From contig CAJTUV010000002.1 of assembly GCA_910579515.1 (NCBI GenBank), forward strand, positions 1 through 64,000: a stretch of 64,000 bases of DNA, in the 5' to 3' direction. The notes under the pieces are model-generated. The model was not told the origin of the DNA and did no database searches. It worked only from the letters and a program-made list of their open reading frames with translations. Below, piece by piece: positions 33,716 through 42,965 of this stretch. Source of the DNA: an uncultured Hungatella sp. (lineage in GTDB: Bacteria > Bacillota > Clostridia > Lachnospirales > Lachnospiraceae). Position 1 is the first letter of the stretch; every line of letters begins with the position of its first letter. The translations under genes and the position numbers were made by a program.

Positions 33716-34884
33716 GTGAGGAAAAACTTAAGGGACTTGTAAAGGAATTTGGCACTCCGGCATATGTTTTTGATATTCATGAATTGAGAAAAAGAGTGAA
33801 AGCAATAAAAGGGATACTAGGGGATCAAATTGAACTTTGTTTTGCAATGAAGGCAAACCCCTTTTTAATTTCATATTTAGACCCTTTTGTTGATAAGTTT
33901 GAGGTTTGCTCTCCTGGAGAATATTTGATTTGTAAGAAAGAGAAGATTCCAGCACAGAAAATTGTTATGTCTGGCGTTTATAAAAGGTTAGAGGATATAA
34001 AAGATTCATTTCAGGATAATTTTAATGGCATATACACAGCAGAATCCATAGATCAATATGAAAAAATAATTTTCTGTGCTCAAAATGGCCAGAAAAAGGT
34101 AAGAATATTGCTTCGCTTTACAAGCGGCAGTCAGTTTGGGATGAGTCAGGAAGATATAGAGAAAATTATCTTAAAGAGAGAAACTGATGATTTTGCCGAG
34201 ATTGTAGGTATTCATTTTTTTTCAGGAACTCAGAAGAAGAATACAGAATTAATTCGGTATGAGCTAAATGAGATCGATAGCCTATGTAAGCATATTTATG
34301 AAAAATATCATGTTAAAATAAATAATATTGAATATGGTGCAGGATTATTTTTCGACTATTTTAGTAAGGAAGATGGAATGTTAGGTGAAGTGAAAAAATT
34401 AAAAGCCATCTTGGATAGTTATCAGAATAGATATCATTTTACGATTGAGCTTGGAAGATATTTATGTGCTGAATGTGGACAGTACATATCTAAAGTAGTT
34501 GATATAAAAAATAATAATGGAAAAAACTATTGTATTATAGACGGAGGGATTCATCATCTAAATTATTATGGCCAGATGCTGGGAATAAAAGTACCAGATG
34601 TTCAGGTAGTGAGAAAAGACCACGACATAAATACAGAAGAAAAGTGGACAGTATGCGGTGCGTTATGTACTATTCATGATATCTTATTAAAGGATTTTAA
34701 GGCTCTTAAGATAGAGAAAGGAGATATTTTTGTTTTTAATAATAGCGGGGCATATTCCGTCACGGAGACAGGATATTTATTTTTAAGTAGAGATTTGCCG
34801 CAGATATTGGCAGCAGAAGACAAGATAGAACTAATTAGAGGCAGCAGGCCTACCTTTGATATAAATTCGAGAGATATAAAGTGA
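33709..34884 (+). CDS. PLP-dependent decarboxylase (LysA/ornithine decarboxylase fold)
   Basis: This 391-residue fold-type III enzyme has the PLP lysine in C-F-A-M-K-A-N-P-F (K48), G-I-H-F-F-S-G-T-Q in the barrel, a glycine-rich phosphate loop region and C-G-A-L-C-T-I-H-D near the C-terminus, which supplies the active-site cysteine. Relatives decarboxylate diaminopimelate, ornithine or carrier-bound amino acids in small biosynthetic clusters. The start is ATG 33709 overlapping the ligase stop; an ATG at 33694 is an alternative. The coupling to an adenylation enzyme and carrier suggests that it trims a carrier-bound or free amino acid for glycan decoration. Confidence 0.85.
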   Translation: MLSEEKLKGLVKEFGTPAYVFDIHELRKRVKAIKGILGDQIELCFAMKANPFLISYLDPFVDKFEVCSPGEYLICKKEKIPAQKIVMSGVYKRLEDIKDSFQDNFNGIYTAESIDQYEKIIFCAQNGQKKVRILLRFTSGSQFGMSQEDIEKIILKRETDDFAEIVGIHFFSGTQKKNTELIRYELNEIDSLCKHIYEKYHVKINNIEYGAGLFFDYFSKEDGMLGEVKKLKAILDSYQNRYHFTIELGRYLCAECGQYISKVVDIKNNNGKNYCIIDGGIHHLNYYGQMLGIKVPDVQVVRKDHDINTEEKWTVCGALCTIHDILLKDFKALKIEKGDIFVFNNSGAYSVTETGYLFLSRDLPQILAAEDKIELIRGSRPTFDINSRDIK

Positions 34885-34891
34885 GGAACCT

Positions 34892-36040
34892 ATGAATATA
34901 GAAGAAAATTTGATTGATGCAAAAGCATATTTTTTTCAGATTCAGAATACCCATCATGTTGTTTGCTATGGGGCGGGAAGCAAGGGAAAGCAAACGATTG
35001 AAATATTAAGGAACCAGTATAATATATTTCCGGAATTTTTTGTAGACAGTAAGGCAGATAAATGGGAAGAAGATAGAATGTATGCAGGGATTCCTGTTAT
35101 TGCTTATGATGAGTTAATTAAGAAATATGACAAATATTGCATTCTTATTACATGCGTTTATAAAAATGCGAAAGATATTTATGACATGTTGATGGAAATG
35201 GGAGAAAAAAATCCGATTTACTTTGTCTGTAATCCATATAAAGCAGAAAATAAATTTTTAACTATTGAGGAGATACAGAGGCAAAAGGAGAAATTAAGTA
35301 TTACATATCATGCATTGAGGGATGGAGAGTCTAAAGAGTTACTGATTCATTTTTTAAATTGGAAATTAACAGGGGATATGTCCCAGATAGCCAATTACAC
35401 ACAAGGAAACTGGATGGAATTTTTTGGTTCTGACCTAATTCCATTTGACGATAATTATACATTTATAGATGTAGGTGCATATACAGGGGATACAATTATT
35501 CGATTTCTAGCCTTTTGTAATGGAAAGTATAACCGAATTGTGGCGTTTGAGCCAGACCAAAAGAATTATTCAGAGCTTCAGCGATTTATTTTTAATGGAA
35601 GGATGGATAGGATTGAAGCAAAAAACATTGGCCTTTGGATGAAGAAGGAGGAGAAGCCATTTTTTAGTGCTGGGGGGATTTATGAAAGTTCAAATTTCTT
35701 TCGAAGTGTGGAAAATACGATTAGAACAGACAGATTGATAGAATCAGAGAAAACTTTGGAACAGACAATTATTGCAGATACTTTAGATAATCAGATCGAG
35801 ATAGATTCACAAAAAATGATAATTAAAGTAGATGCCTTAGCTGCAGAGGTCCCAATTCTATATGGTGCAGAAAAAATAATAAAGAGATGTAAACCCATTA
35901 TTATTATGGAATATGGAACCTATTCAGAGTATATGGGAGATAGTATTCCATATTTATTGAGTTTGAATCCTGAATATCAATTTTATCTTAGACAAAGATA
36001 TGTTTTTGATAATAGCAGAACAGTGTTATATGCTGTTTAA
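34892..36040 (+). CDS. FkbM-type methyltransferase with N-terminal Rossmann module
   Basis: In this 382-residue protein, residues about 18-110 are the cluster's recurrent module (V-C-Y-G-A-G-S-K-G-K-Q, then F-V-D-S-K). Residues about 185-380 are a SAM-dependent FkbM-family domain with T-F-I-D-V-G-A-Y-T-G-D-T, V-A-F-E-P-D-Q-K-N-Y and I-I-K-V-D-A. FkbM enzymes O-methylate sugars or polyketides. It probably caps or modifies a sugar hydroxyl of the glycan. Confidence 0.85.
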   Translation: MNIEENLIDAKAYFFQIQNTHHVVCYGAGSKGKQTIEILRNQYNIFPEFFVDSKADKWEEDRMYAGIPVIAYDELIKKYDKYCILITCVYKNAKDIYDMLMEMGEKNPIYFVCNPYKAENKFLTIEEIQRQKEKLSITYHALRDGESKELLIHFLNWKLTGDMSQIANYTQGNWMEFFGSDLIPFDDNYTFIDVGAYTGDTIIRFLAFCNGKYNRIVAFEPDQKNYSELQRFIFNGRMDRIEAKNIGLWMKKEEKPFFSAGGIYESSNFFRSVENTIRTDRLIESEKTLEQTIIADTLDNQIEIDSQKMIIKVDALAAEVPILYGAEKIIKRCKPIIIMEYGTYSEYMGDSIPYLLSLNPEYQFYLRQRYVFDNSRTVLYAV

Positions 36041-36057
36041 ACAGGGAGCATGAAAAG

Positions 36058-37362
36058 ATGAAGTATGCAAATCTATATTGGCAGAGTACTGATTTAGGGA
36101 ATGGTGGTTACAGGGCAGTTAATATCGGGGATAATTTGCAGTTTATGGTAATGGATTATTTGTTCCAAACATATTTACCATCTGAGAAACCGGTAAAATT
36201 GCAGGTTTCTGAATTGAAAATGTATACAGGAGAACCATTGCGGTTACCTTTGAATTGGTCTTTATTTGATATAAACTATATGGATGGTGATAAAATTGCG
36301 ATTTCGCAGGATATTATACCTGTTTTTTTAGCAATGACGATCGAATCAGGAACCTTTCAACCACGCTATTTAAATGAGTATAATTTTTCCTATTTAAGGA
36401 AATATGAGCCCATAGGGTGTCGTGATGAATACACAATGAAAACATTAGAGCATTATGGAGTAAAGGCATATTTAAATGGCTGCTTAACTTCTGTATTGCC
36501 TAAACTGGAAATGAAGGGAGAACGTAAAAAGGTTTTTCTAGTGGATGTACCGATAGAAGCTGAGAAATTTATTCCTAAAGATATAAGAGAACATTCGGAG
36601 ATTATGACTCAGCAATATTACTTTTCCGCAGACATGAGTATAGATAAAATATTAGATACGATAAAAAGTCAGTATTGTAAATATGCGAGAGAAGCCAAAT
36701 TAGTGGTTACATCAAGGCTCCATGTTGCCTCTCCTTGTATGGCTATGGGAATACCTGTGGTTTTTACAAAAAATCAAATTGATGCAAGATTTGGATGGAT
36801 AGACAATTATATTCCGCTCTATGATCTGAAAAGTTATGAGAAAATTAATTGGGAGCAGGGGCCCGTTGAATATGAGGAAGATAAAAAAAGAATTATAAAA
36901 AATTTTGTTCAAAGACTGACAGGAATACCCGATTTACATTTAGAGACAGATCTTATTTCAGATATTTTTAAAAGTCGGGAAGGAAGGCAATATATCAATT
37001 TTCGGGATACCGTTTATGATAAATTTGAGAAGGCCAAAGAATTTTTAAGGGCTAATTACAAAAGGGAAGACGAATTTCTTTATTCCATCTGGGGCTATAC
37101 AGATTCAGCAGAAAGTTTTTATAACTATATGTGTATACACTACCCCAAGGCACACATAAAGGATGTTATTGATACGTATAAAAACGAGGAATTTCATGGA
37201 ATAAAAACAAAAAGGCCAGAGATGTTTATTCTTGAAAAATCCGAAATAGTCTTCGTTTTGCCTGTAAAAGCATCAAATGTGGCAAAGGAATTTTTTACTG
37301 ATAGGGGGGTCAGTGACAGGCAGTATGTATGTTGTGGACAACAGTTCATTACAATTAAATGA
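36058..37362 (+). CDS. Polysaccharide pyruvyltransferase-family protein with C-terminal module
   Basis: This is a 434-residue protein. Residues about 1-300 fit the CsaB/WcaK pyruvyltransferase fold: N-I-G-D-N-L-Q near 22, a G-C-R-D-E-Y-T motif near 120, and L-V-V-T-S-R-L-H-V-A-S-P with the catalytic R-L-H near 220. It would add a pyruvyl ketal from phosphoenolpyruvate to a sugar. Residues about 335-434 (S-I-W-G-Y-T-D-S-A-E) are a degenerate copy of the Rossmann-like module, here at the C-terminus. Confidence 0.82.
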   Translation: MKYANLYWQSTDLGNGGYRAVNIGDNLQFMVMDYLFQTYLPSEKPVKLQVSELKMYTGEPLRLPLNWSLFDINYMDGDKIAISQDIIPVFLAMTIESGTFQPRYLNEYNFSYLRKYEPIGCRDEYTMKTLEHYGVKAYLNGCLTSVLPKLEMKGERKKVFLVDVPIEAEKFIPKDIREHSEIMTQQYYFSADMSIDKILDTIKSQYCKYAREAKLVVTSRLHVASPCMAMGIPVVFTKNQIDARFGWIDNYIPLYDLKSYEKINWEQGPVEYEEDKKRIIKNFVQRLTGIPDLHLETDLISDIFKSREGRQYINFRDTVYDKFEKAKEFLRANYKREDEFLYSIWGYTDSAESFYNYMCIHYPKAHIKDVIDTYKNEEFHGIKTKRPEMFILEKSEIVFVLPVKASNVAKEFFTDRGVSDRQYVCCGQQFITIK

Positions 37363-37384
37363 GGAGTTTAGAAAAGGAAAATAG

Positions 37385-38485
37385 ATGGAAACAGATAGTT
37401 ACAGAATAAAAAATTTTGACTTTTTTGGAGAAGGAGAAACCGAGTTTTACGATAAGTTTTCGATAGAATCTGTTTTGATTCAGGGAAAACATAGAGAGAC
37501 AGCTCCAATGGTTACAGTGATTTTGCCTACATATAAAAGACCGGACCTCTTAAAACAGTCCTTGGAGAGTGCTCTTAATCAGGTTGAGTTTGATGATTAT
37601 CAAATCCTTATTGTAGATAATGAAGGCGCTGATATTGAAAAGGAAACAGAAACTGCCAAATTGATTTCGCATTATCAGGATGAAAAGATAATCTATTACA
37701 GACATAGGGAATCCGTAAATTTTAAGATGGATTATGCGGTAAGGCTGGCAAGAAGTAAATGGATATGTTTTTTGCATGATGATGACATATTGGCTTCCAA
37801 TCATCTTATTTCAATGAGCAAAATCATAAAAGAGCATAGAAACATAAAGTTTTTATCCAGCACATTCAAACATTTTTTCAATACTATCTCAGATAATGAA
37901 TTTGCCACTATGACGGCTCCACATAAAGTTTTGTACCAAATAAAAAAGTATCCTAAGTCATACACATGTGTGGGCTATTTTCCAAGCTGGGTTGGAGCTT
38001 TTATTGACAGAAAAGCGTATATTTCCATAGGAGGTATGCCTACCTTACATGTAGGAATCGGAGATTATTGTATGGTAGGAAAGTTCATATATAAATATGG
38101 GACATATGAAGTGAAATCCAGCGTTCCGTTATATTTTATACGAAGATGGAGCGGCCAGGTTACTGCAAGTGGGACTGAAATGTGGAGGCAGGCATATATA
38201 AATGAGTATAACTACCATATTTATGTGACTCGAAAATATCATAAGATTTTTTGTGATTTTTGGAATCGAATCAGTGCCTATAGAATTTTGGAAAAATGTG
38301 AGAGCCTTAATAGAAGTTATTATCACACTGCCATTGATTTGGATAATTTTGTACAAGAATGCCATATGCAAAGCGATATATTGGAAAAGGGGAAATTATA
38401 TAAAAGGGATGTAATCTGGCAGACGCTTTACGAACAATGTATAGAGAAGTTCTGTTTTCCCATTAAATATAAAGGAGAAATCTGA
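37385..38485 (+). CDS. Glycosyltransferase family 2
   Basis: In this 366-residue GT-A enzyme the catalytic domain begins near residue 40 (V-T-V-I-L-P-T-Y-K-R-P), with V-D-N-E-G-A near 78 and the metal site L-H-D-D-D near 132. A 35-residue N-terminal extension and a helical C-terminal part have no membrane segment. It is one of several single-sugar transferases of the cluster. The specific sugar is unknown. Confidence 0.88.
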   Translation: METDSYRIKNFDFFGEGETEFYDKFSIESVLIQGKHRETAPMVTVILPTYKRPDLLKQSLESALNQVEFDDYQILIVDNEGADIEKETETAKLISHYQDEKIIYYRHRESVNFKMDYAVRLARSKWICFLHDDDILASNHLISMSKIIKEHRNIKFLSSTFKHFFNTISDNEFATMTAPHKVLYQIKKYPKSYTCVGYFPSWVGAFIDRKAYISIGGMPTLHVGIGDYCMVGKFIYKYGTYEVKSSVPLYFIRRWSGQVTASGTEMWRQAYINEYNYHIYVTRKYHKIFCDFWNRISAYRILEKCESLNRSYYHTAIDLDNFVQECHMQSDILEKGKLYKRDVIWQTLYEQCIEKFCFPIKYKGEI

Positions 38486-38487
38486 AT

Positions 38488-38979
38488 TTGGTGAGAGTAA
38501 TTATAATAGCAGTATTTTCTATGGCAGCAGGTATTCTGATAGGCGGTGTCGTTGTTGGAGATATTTTAGGCGCAAAAATGGTTTATTATAAACAACTGGC
38601 AGACAAACATCTATATATTATGGATGTTTTTAAAAATTGGCTTATGGCTATTGAAAAAGGGGAAACCATCGAGGGGTATTTCAAAAGACATGGATTTAAC
38701 GTAATAGCCATTTATGGTATGGGCTATTTGGGGGAACGTCTGCTAAAGGCATTAGAAAAAACAACGATTGAAGTAAAGTATTTGATAGACCAACAACAAG
38801 GCTCTGTTTATGGAAAAGTTCCTGTGTACTCAATAAATGATAGTTTGGAAGTTGTGGATGTTATTGTGGTAACGCCAGTATATCAGTTTTATGCTATCCG
38901 AAGGCAATTAAGGGAAAAAACAAGCAGTAATATTATTTCTATTCAGGAGATTTTCAGAATTAATGCTGAAAAATCATAA
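38488..38979 (+). CDS. Membrane-anchored stand-alone Rossmann module
   Basis: This 163-residue protein has an N-terminal membrane helix (I-I-I-A-V-F-S-M-A-A-G-I-L-I-G-G) and a short helical linker. The remaining residues (about 70-160) form the recurrent module alone: V-I-A-I-Y-G-M-G-Y-L-G-E-R, then L-I-D-Q-Q-Q. It starts at TTG 38488 or GTG 38491 behind AAAGGAG. There is no catalytic domain. It could recruit partner proteins or sense a ligand at the membrane; this is inference from its being the only copy with an anchor. Confidence 0.7.
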   Translation: MVRVIIIAVFSMAAGILIGGVVVGDILGAKMVYYKQLADKHLYIMDVFKNWLMAIEKGETIEGYFKRHGFNVIAIYGMGYLGERLLKALEKTTIEVKYLIDQQQGSVYGKVPVYSINDSLEVVDVIVVTPVYQFYAIRRQLREKTSSNIISIQEIFRINAEKS

Positions 38980-39007
38980 GAAGTTATCTGAAGGAGAAAA
39001 ATGGAGG

Positions 39008-40249
39008 ATGAAAAAAGTATATATTTGGGGAACTGGAAAGTATGGAAGAAAGGTATTGCCAGCTGTCAGAACAGAGTATTGTTCCATAGAGGGATTTATT
39101 GATAACGATCCCTCTAAATACGGAAAGGTGTATTCGGGTATTGAGATTGTACCTTTTAGAGAGATAATGGATGATTATGATTATATTGTCATATCTGTCG
39201 TAAAGTATCATGGAATATTATATCAACTTAAGAAGGAAAAAGATATTGATTTATCTAAAGTTATTATATTTTTTGATGAGAGCTATTATGAAAATCCCCA
39301 ATATGGAAATATTTTAGATGAGCTTAAATGGCGAATTATTTTGTTGGAGGAAAAGGTTGAGAGGCTGGAAAGAACGTTAGAATTTAGATTTAATAATATA
39401 GGATATGAAATTATAGATAAATATAGAAAAGAAGGGTATCAATATCCGAGAATTGGAGACACAGAAGAGGCTGTGAATAAAATTGTAAAGGAAAGATGTT
39501 CTTTTGTACGCTTTGGCGATGGCGAATTTGAGATTATGGCGGGAAAGGAAGGACCCATTTTTCAAAAATATAGTCATAATTTGGCCAAGAGGTTATTGGA
39601 AGTGATTTCCTCAGAGGAGGACCGGCTTTTAATTGGGATAGCTAATAATTATGGGAACCTTGATGTGTATGATGAAGAAATAGCAGATGGGATCCGATCA
39701 TATATGAGGGATGAGATAAGGGAATTTCATAGGTCTGTCTTACAAAAAGATAGGGTTTATTATGATGCTTATATGTTTAAATCCTATTTCCCATATAAGA
39801 ATCGTAAGGATACTTGGAAGAGAGTTAATATGGTCAAGAGAATCTGGGATAAACGTGACATATTGATTGTGGAAGGTGATAAGACAAGAACAGGGTGCGG
39901 CAATGATTTATTTGATAACGCGAAAACTATAAAGAGAGTTTTAGCGCCAACACAAAATGCTTTTGACAAATATGATGAGATTTTACATGCCATATTAAGA
40001 ATAGATAAAAGTAGTCTGATTTTGGTTATTTTAGGATCGGCAGCAAAACCGCTTGTATATGACTTGACTCGAAAAGGGTATCAGGCGGTTGACGTTGGAC
40101 AGATTGATATGGATTATGAATGGTATCTTGCAGGAGAGGGGCATAAGGTACCGATTTCGAATAAATATGTATCTCAATTACCGCCAGCAGAAATATTTGA
40201 TGTTACAGATGAACAGTACAGAAATCAGATCATAATGCAGATAAAATGA
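39008..40249 (+). CDS. GT-D-fold glycosyltransferase with N-terminal Rossmann module
   Basis: This 413-residue protein has in residues 1-95 the recurrent module (K-V-Y-I-W-G-T-G-K-Y-G-R-K, then F-I-D-N-D) and a short coiled coil near 110-130. From about 155 it matches the DUF1792/GT-D glucosyltransferases: S-F-V-R-F-G-D-G-E-F-E-I-M with the D-G-E metal motif, and later I-V-E-G-D-K-T-R-T-G. GT-D enzymes extend glycans on serine-rich surface proteins in streptococci. I chose ATG 39008 with AAGGAG at 38991-38996; the frame opens earlier but lacks a ribosome site. Confidence 0.82.
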   Translation: MKKVYIWGTGKYGRKVLPAVRTEYCSIEGFIDNDPSKYGKVYSGIEIVPFREIMDDYDYIVISVVKYHGILYQLKKEKDIDLSKVIIFFDESYYENPQYGNILDELKWRIILLEEKVERLERTLEFRFNNIGYEIIDKYRKEGYQYPRIGDTEEAVNKIVKERCSFVRFGDGEFEIMAGKEGPIFQKYSHNLAKRLLEVISSEEDRLLIGIANNYGNLDVYDEEIADGIRSYMRDEIREFHRSVLQKDRVYYDAYMFKSYFPYKNRKDTWKRVNMVKRIWDKRDILIVEGDKTRTGCGNDLFDNAKTIKRVLAPTQNAFDKYDEILHAILRIDKSSLILVILGSAAKPLVYDLTRKGYQAVDVGQIDMDYEWYLAGEGHKVPISNKYVSQLPPAEIFDVTDEQYRNQIIMQIK

Positions 40250-40280
40250 TTTTGAATGATTGGACGGAAGGGAGCCTGCA

Positions 40281-41939
40281 ATGCAGAAGCAAATAGGGAA
40301 TGTGATACTGGACTATACGTATTATAAAGGCAGAGATTTATACTCAGATGGAGAGATTGAGGACTTTTTACTTCATATCGTAAAGACGGAAAAAGAGAGA
40401 GAAGTCTTATATACCAGTAGTCAGTGGCCTGTTTTATACCATTTATCGGATATAAGAGAGAACATTATAGAATGGTATCCCTTTGCGTCTGATTCCAGTG
40501 TTTTGGAAATTGGTTCGGGGTGCGGGGCTCTTACTGGGATTTTAAGCAGAAAGGCAGGACATGTCACTTGTATAGAGCTGTCAGAAAAACGTTCTTTGAT
40601 TAATGCGTACCGTAACAAGGGATCAAGCAATATCAAAATTTTATTAGGAAATTTTCAGGATATAGAAATAGACGAAAAGTATGATTATGTTACCTTAATT
40701 GGAGTGTGGGAATATTCGGGGTTGTATGTAGAGCACCCAACTCCATATCTGAAAATGCTTGAGATTGTAAAATCATATTTAAAGAAGGATGGAAAAATTA
40801 TCATTGCAATCGAAAATAAGATGGGATTAAAGTACTGGAATGGAGCATCAGAAGACCATACCGGCAAATTATACAGCGGATTGAATGATTACACAGATTG
40901 TCCAAAACTGCGGACCTTTTCTAAACCGGAAATAGAATGTATTTTAAAGGAAGCAGGAATTTCAGAATATACTTTTTATTATCCTATGCCAGATTATAAA
41001 CTTCCAGAGACCATTTATAGTGACAACATACTGCCAATGCCGGGATGGGAGCGGAACTATGGAAAAGACTATGATAAATGTAGAGTTTATAATTTTAATG
41101 ATGCTGTGATGTCAGATCAGGTTTGCCAGGACCGGATGTTTCCTTACTTTGCCAACTCATTTTTAGTGATAGCTGGACAAAGGGAAGGTCAAAATTATTT
41201 TGAGAGATATAACAGACAGCGAAAGGAGCAGTTTAGGATTAAAACGGAGATTATAAAACGTGGTAAGGAGAGATTAGTCAAAAAAAGCGCGTTGAATCCA
41301 TTGGCTCAAGCACATATATTACATTTGAAAAGCAACGAGGAAAAATGGAAACATGCTTTATCAAACATTAAGCATGTAGAGGGATATCTTGAAGATGGCG
41401 ATTACATTTGCCCTTATATAGAAGGAGAGGATTTAGAGACGGTTTTTTATAAATATAGAAATGATATAGAACTGTTTGCAGAAAAGTATAGCTATTATAT
41501 TCAAAACTACTTTATGCCTTCGAAGGAGGAAGTGGTTCCTTTTAAATCGTCTGAAAATTTTGTGACTGTATTTGGAGAACAGTATCCTCATGATCAAAAG
41601 TCAATGGAGTGCACGAATGTCGATATGATTTTTTCTAATGTCAAAGTAGGCGAAGATGGACAATTATATTGTTATGATTATGAATGGATTTTTGATTTTC
41701 CGATTCCCTATGAATATGTGCTTTGGAGAGGCGCAAAGATTCTGTATGAGAAATATATGGCTTATCTGAAAAGAATGATATCAAAACAAGAGTTTCTTGT
41801 GAAGGTAGGGATTTCACAAGAAAATATACAGATTTATGAAGCAATGGAGCGGAATTTTGGAAGATATGTTACGGAAAATCAAAAGTACCTCCACAATTAC
41901 CGTAAAAGTTCTATTATGCAGGCCATAACAATTACATAA
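40281..41939 (+). CDS. Methyltransferase-kinase fusion (WbdD-like)
   Basis: In this 552-residue protein, residues about 60-260 are a class I SAM methyltransferase: V-L-E-I-G-S-G-C-G-A-L-T-G, C-I-E-L-S and V-T-L-I-G-V-W-E. Residues about 310-530 resemble a small-molecule kinase: L-V-K-K-S-A near 335 and N-V-D-M-I-F-S-N-V near 450, followed by Y-D-Y-E-W with the metal-binding Asp. The same pairing occurs in WbdD, which caps the end of E. coli O9a polymannan with methyl phosphate and so sets chain length. The start is ATG 40281 with GGAAGGGAG upstream. Confidence 0.75.
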   Translation: MQKQIGNVILDYTYYKGRDLYSDGEIEDFLLHIVKTEKEREVLYTSSQWPVLYHLSDIRENIIEWYPFASDSSVLEIGSGCGALTGILSRKAGHVTCIELSEKRSLINAYRNKGSSNIKILLGNFQDIEIDEKYDYVTLIGVWEYSGLYVEHPTPYLKMLEIVKSYLKKDGKIIIAIENKMGLKYWNGASEDHTGKLYSGLNDYTDCPKLRTFSKPEIECILKEAGISEYTFYYPMPDYKLPETIYSDNILPMPGWERNYGKDYDKCRVYNFNDAVMSDQVCQDRMFPYFANSFLVIAGQREGQNYFERYNRQRKEQFRIKTEIIKRGKERLVKKSALNPLAQAHILHLKSNEEKWKHALSNIKHVEGYLEDGDYICPYIEGEDLETVFYKYRNDIELFAEKYSYYIQNYFMPSKEEVVPFKSSENFVTVFGEQYPHDQKSMECTNVDMIFSNVKVGEDGQLYCYDYEWIFDFPIPYEYVLWRGAKILYEKYMAYLKRMISKQEFLVKVGISQENIQIYEAMERNFGRYVTENQKYLHNYRKSSIMQAITIT

Positions 41940-41954
41940 ATTAAGGAAAATTCA

Positions 41955-42953
41955 ATGAAAAATCAACCGATTGATATGATTCTTCCCTGGGTCGACGGAA
42001 ATGATCCTGACTGGAGAGAAGAAAGAAATAAGTATGATTCAGAGTATGCGATTTCAGATGTCCGTTACCAGTCATGGGACAACCTCCAGTATGTTTTTCG
42101 TGGAATCGAAAAGTATATGCCCTGGATACATAAAGTCTTCTTAGTTACATGGGGGCATATTCCTGAATGGTTAAATACATCCTGTGACAAACTCGCGGTA
42201 GTAAAGCATAGTGATTATATTCCTGAAAAATATTTGCCAACTTTTAACTCCAACGTGATCGAGATGAATTATTTTCGTATTAGAGATTTGAGTGAAAATT
42301 ATATTTTGTTTAATGATGATTTATTTCCAGTGCAGCCAATACCAGAAAAGTACTATTTTAGGGATGGCCTTCCCTGTGAGGAAGCTGTAGAGACCCATTT
42401 TATCCTGAAAGCAGAAAAAGGAATGGACCTTCAGATGAATTATGCCTGTGTTAATAATATGGTATTAATAAACCGACATTTTGATAAGCGGGAGGTTATA
42501 CGGGAGAATCACAGCAAGTGGTTTGATCCTATCTATGGCAAACGCTTGGAGCAGAACAAAAACTTGCAGTTTTGGCATAATTTTGAGTCCTTCGTCTATC
42601 CTCATGAAGCCATGCCAATGAAAAAGTCCGTTCTTGCAAAGATTTGGGAAAAGGAACCAGAAGTTCTTGATAAGGCCTCCCAGAATCGTTTTCGTTCGTA
42701 TTCAGATATTACCCAGAGACTAGTTACTATTTGGCAAATATGCAGCGGAGAATTTGTTCCCCATAAGTATCAGGGGAAACTGTTTCTGATAGACAAGAAT
42801 AATTTTAAGGAAGCCGCAGATGCCATCAGGAATCAAGCTTATCCGATTATCAGTTTAAATGAAAGCAACACTGAAGATTTTGAAACAATTAAAAAGGAAA
42901 TCCGTAGGGCGCTGGAGGAAATTTTGCCAGAAAAGTCAGGATTTGAATTATAA
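41955..42953 (+). CDS. Stealth-family sugar-phosphate transferase
   Basis: This 332-residue protein of the Stealth family transfers sugar 1-phosphates onto capsule-like polymers. The conserved regions are clear: CR1 I-L-P-W-V-D-G-N-D-P near residue 10, and CR2 with R-G-I-E-K-Y-M-P-W-I-H-K, P-T-F-N-S-N-V-I-E-M and Y-I-L-F-N-D-D-L-F near 105-125. CR3/CR4-like His and Asp positions follow in H-N-F-E-S-F and F-R-S-Y-S-D. It implies that the glycan contains a phosphodiester link. Confidence 0.88.
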   Translation: MKNQPIDMILPWVDGNDPDWREERNKYDSEYAISDVRYQSWDNLQYVFRGIEKYMPWIHKVFLVTWGHIPEWLNTSCDKLAVVKHSDYIPEKYLPTFNSNVIEMNYFRIRDLSENYILFNDDLFPVQPIPEKYYFRDGLPCEEAVETHFILKAEKGMDLQMNYACVNNMVLINRHFDKREVIRENHSKWFDPIYGKRLEQNKNLQFWHNFESFVYPHEAMPMKKSVLAKIWEKEPEVLDKASQNRFRSYSDITQRLVTIWQICSGEFVPHKYQGKLFLIDKNNFKEAADAIRNQAYPIISLNESNTEDFETIKKEIRRALEEILPEKSGFEL

Positions 42954-42965
42954 GGAGCAGAGGGA

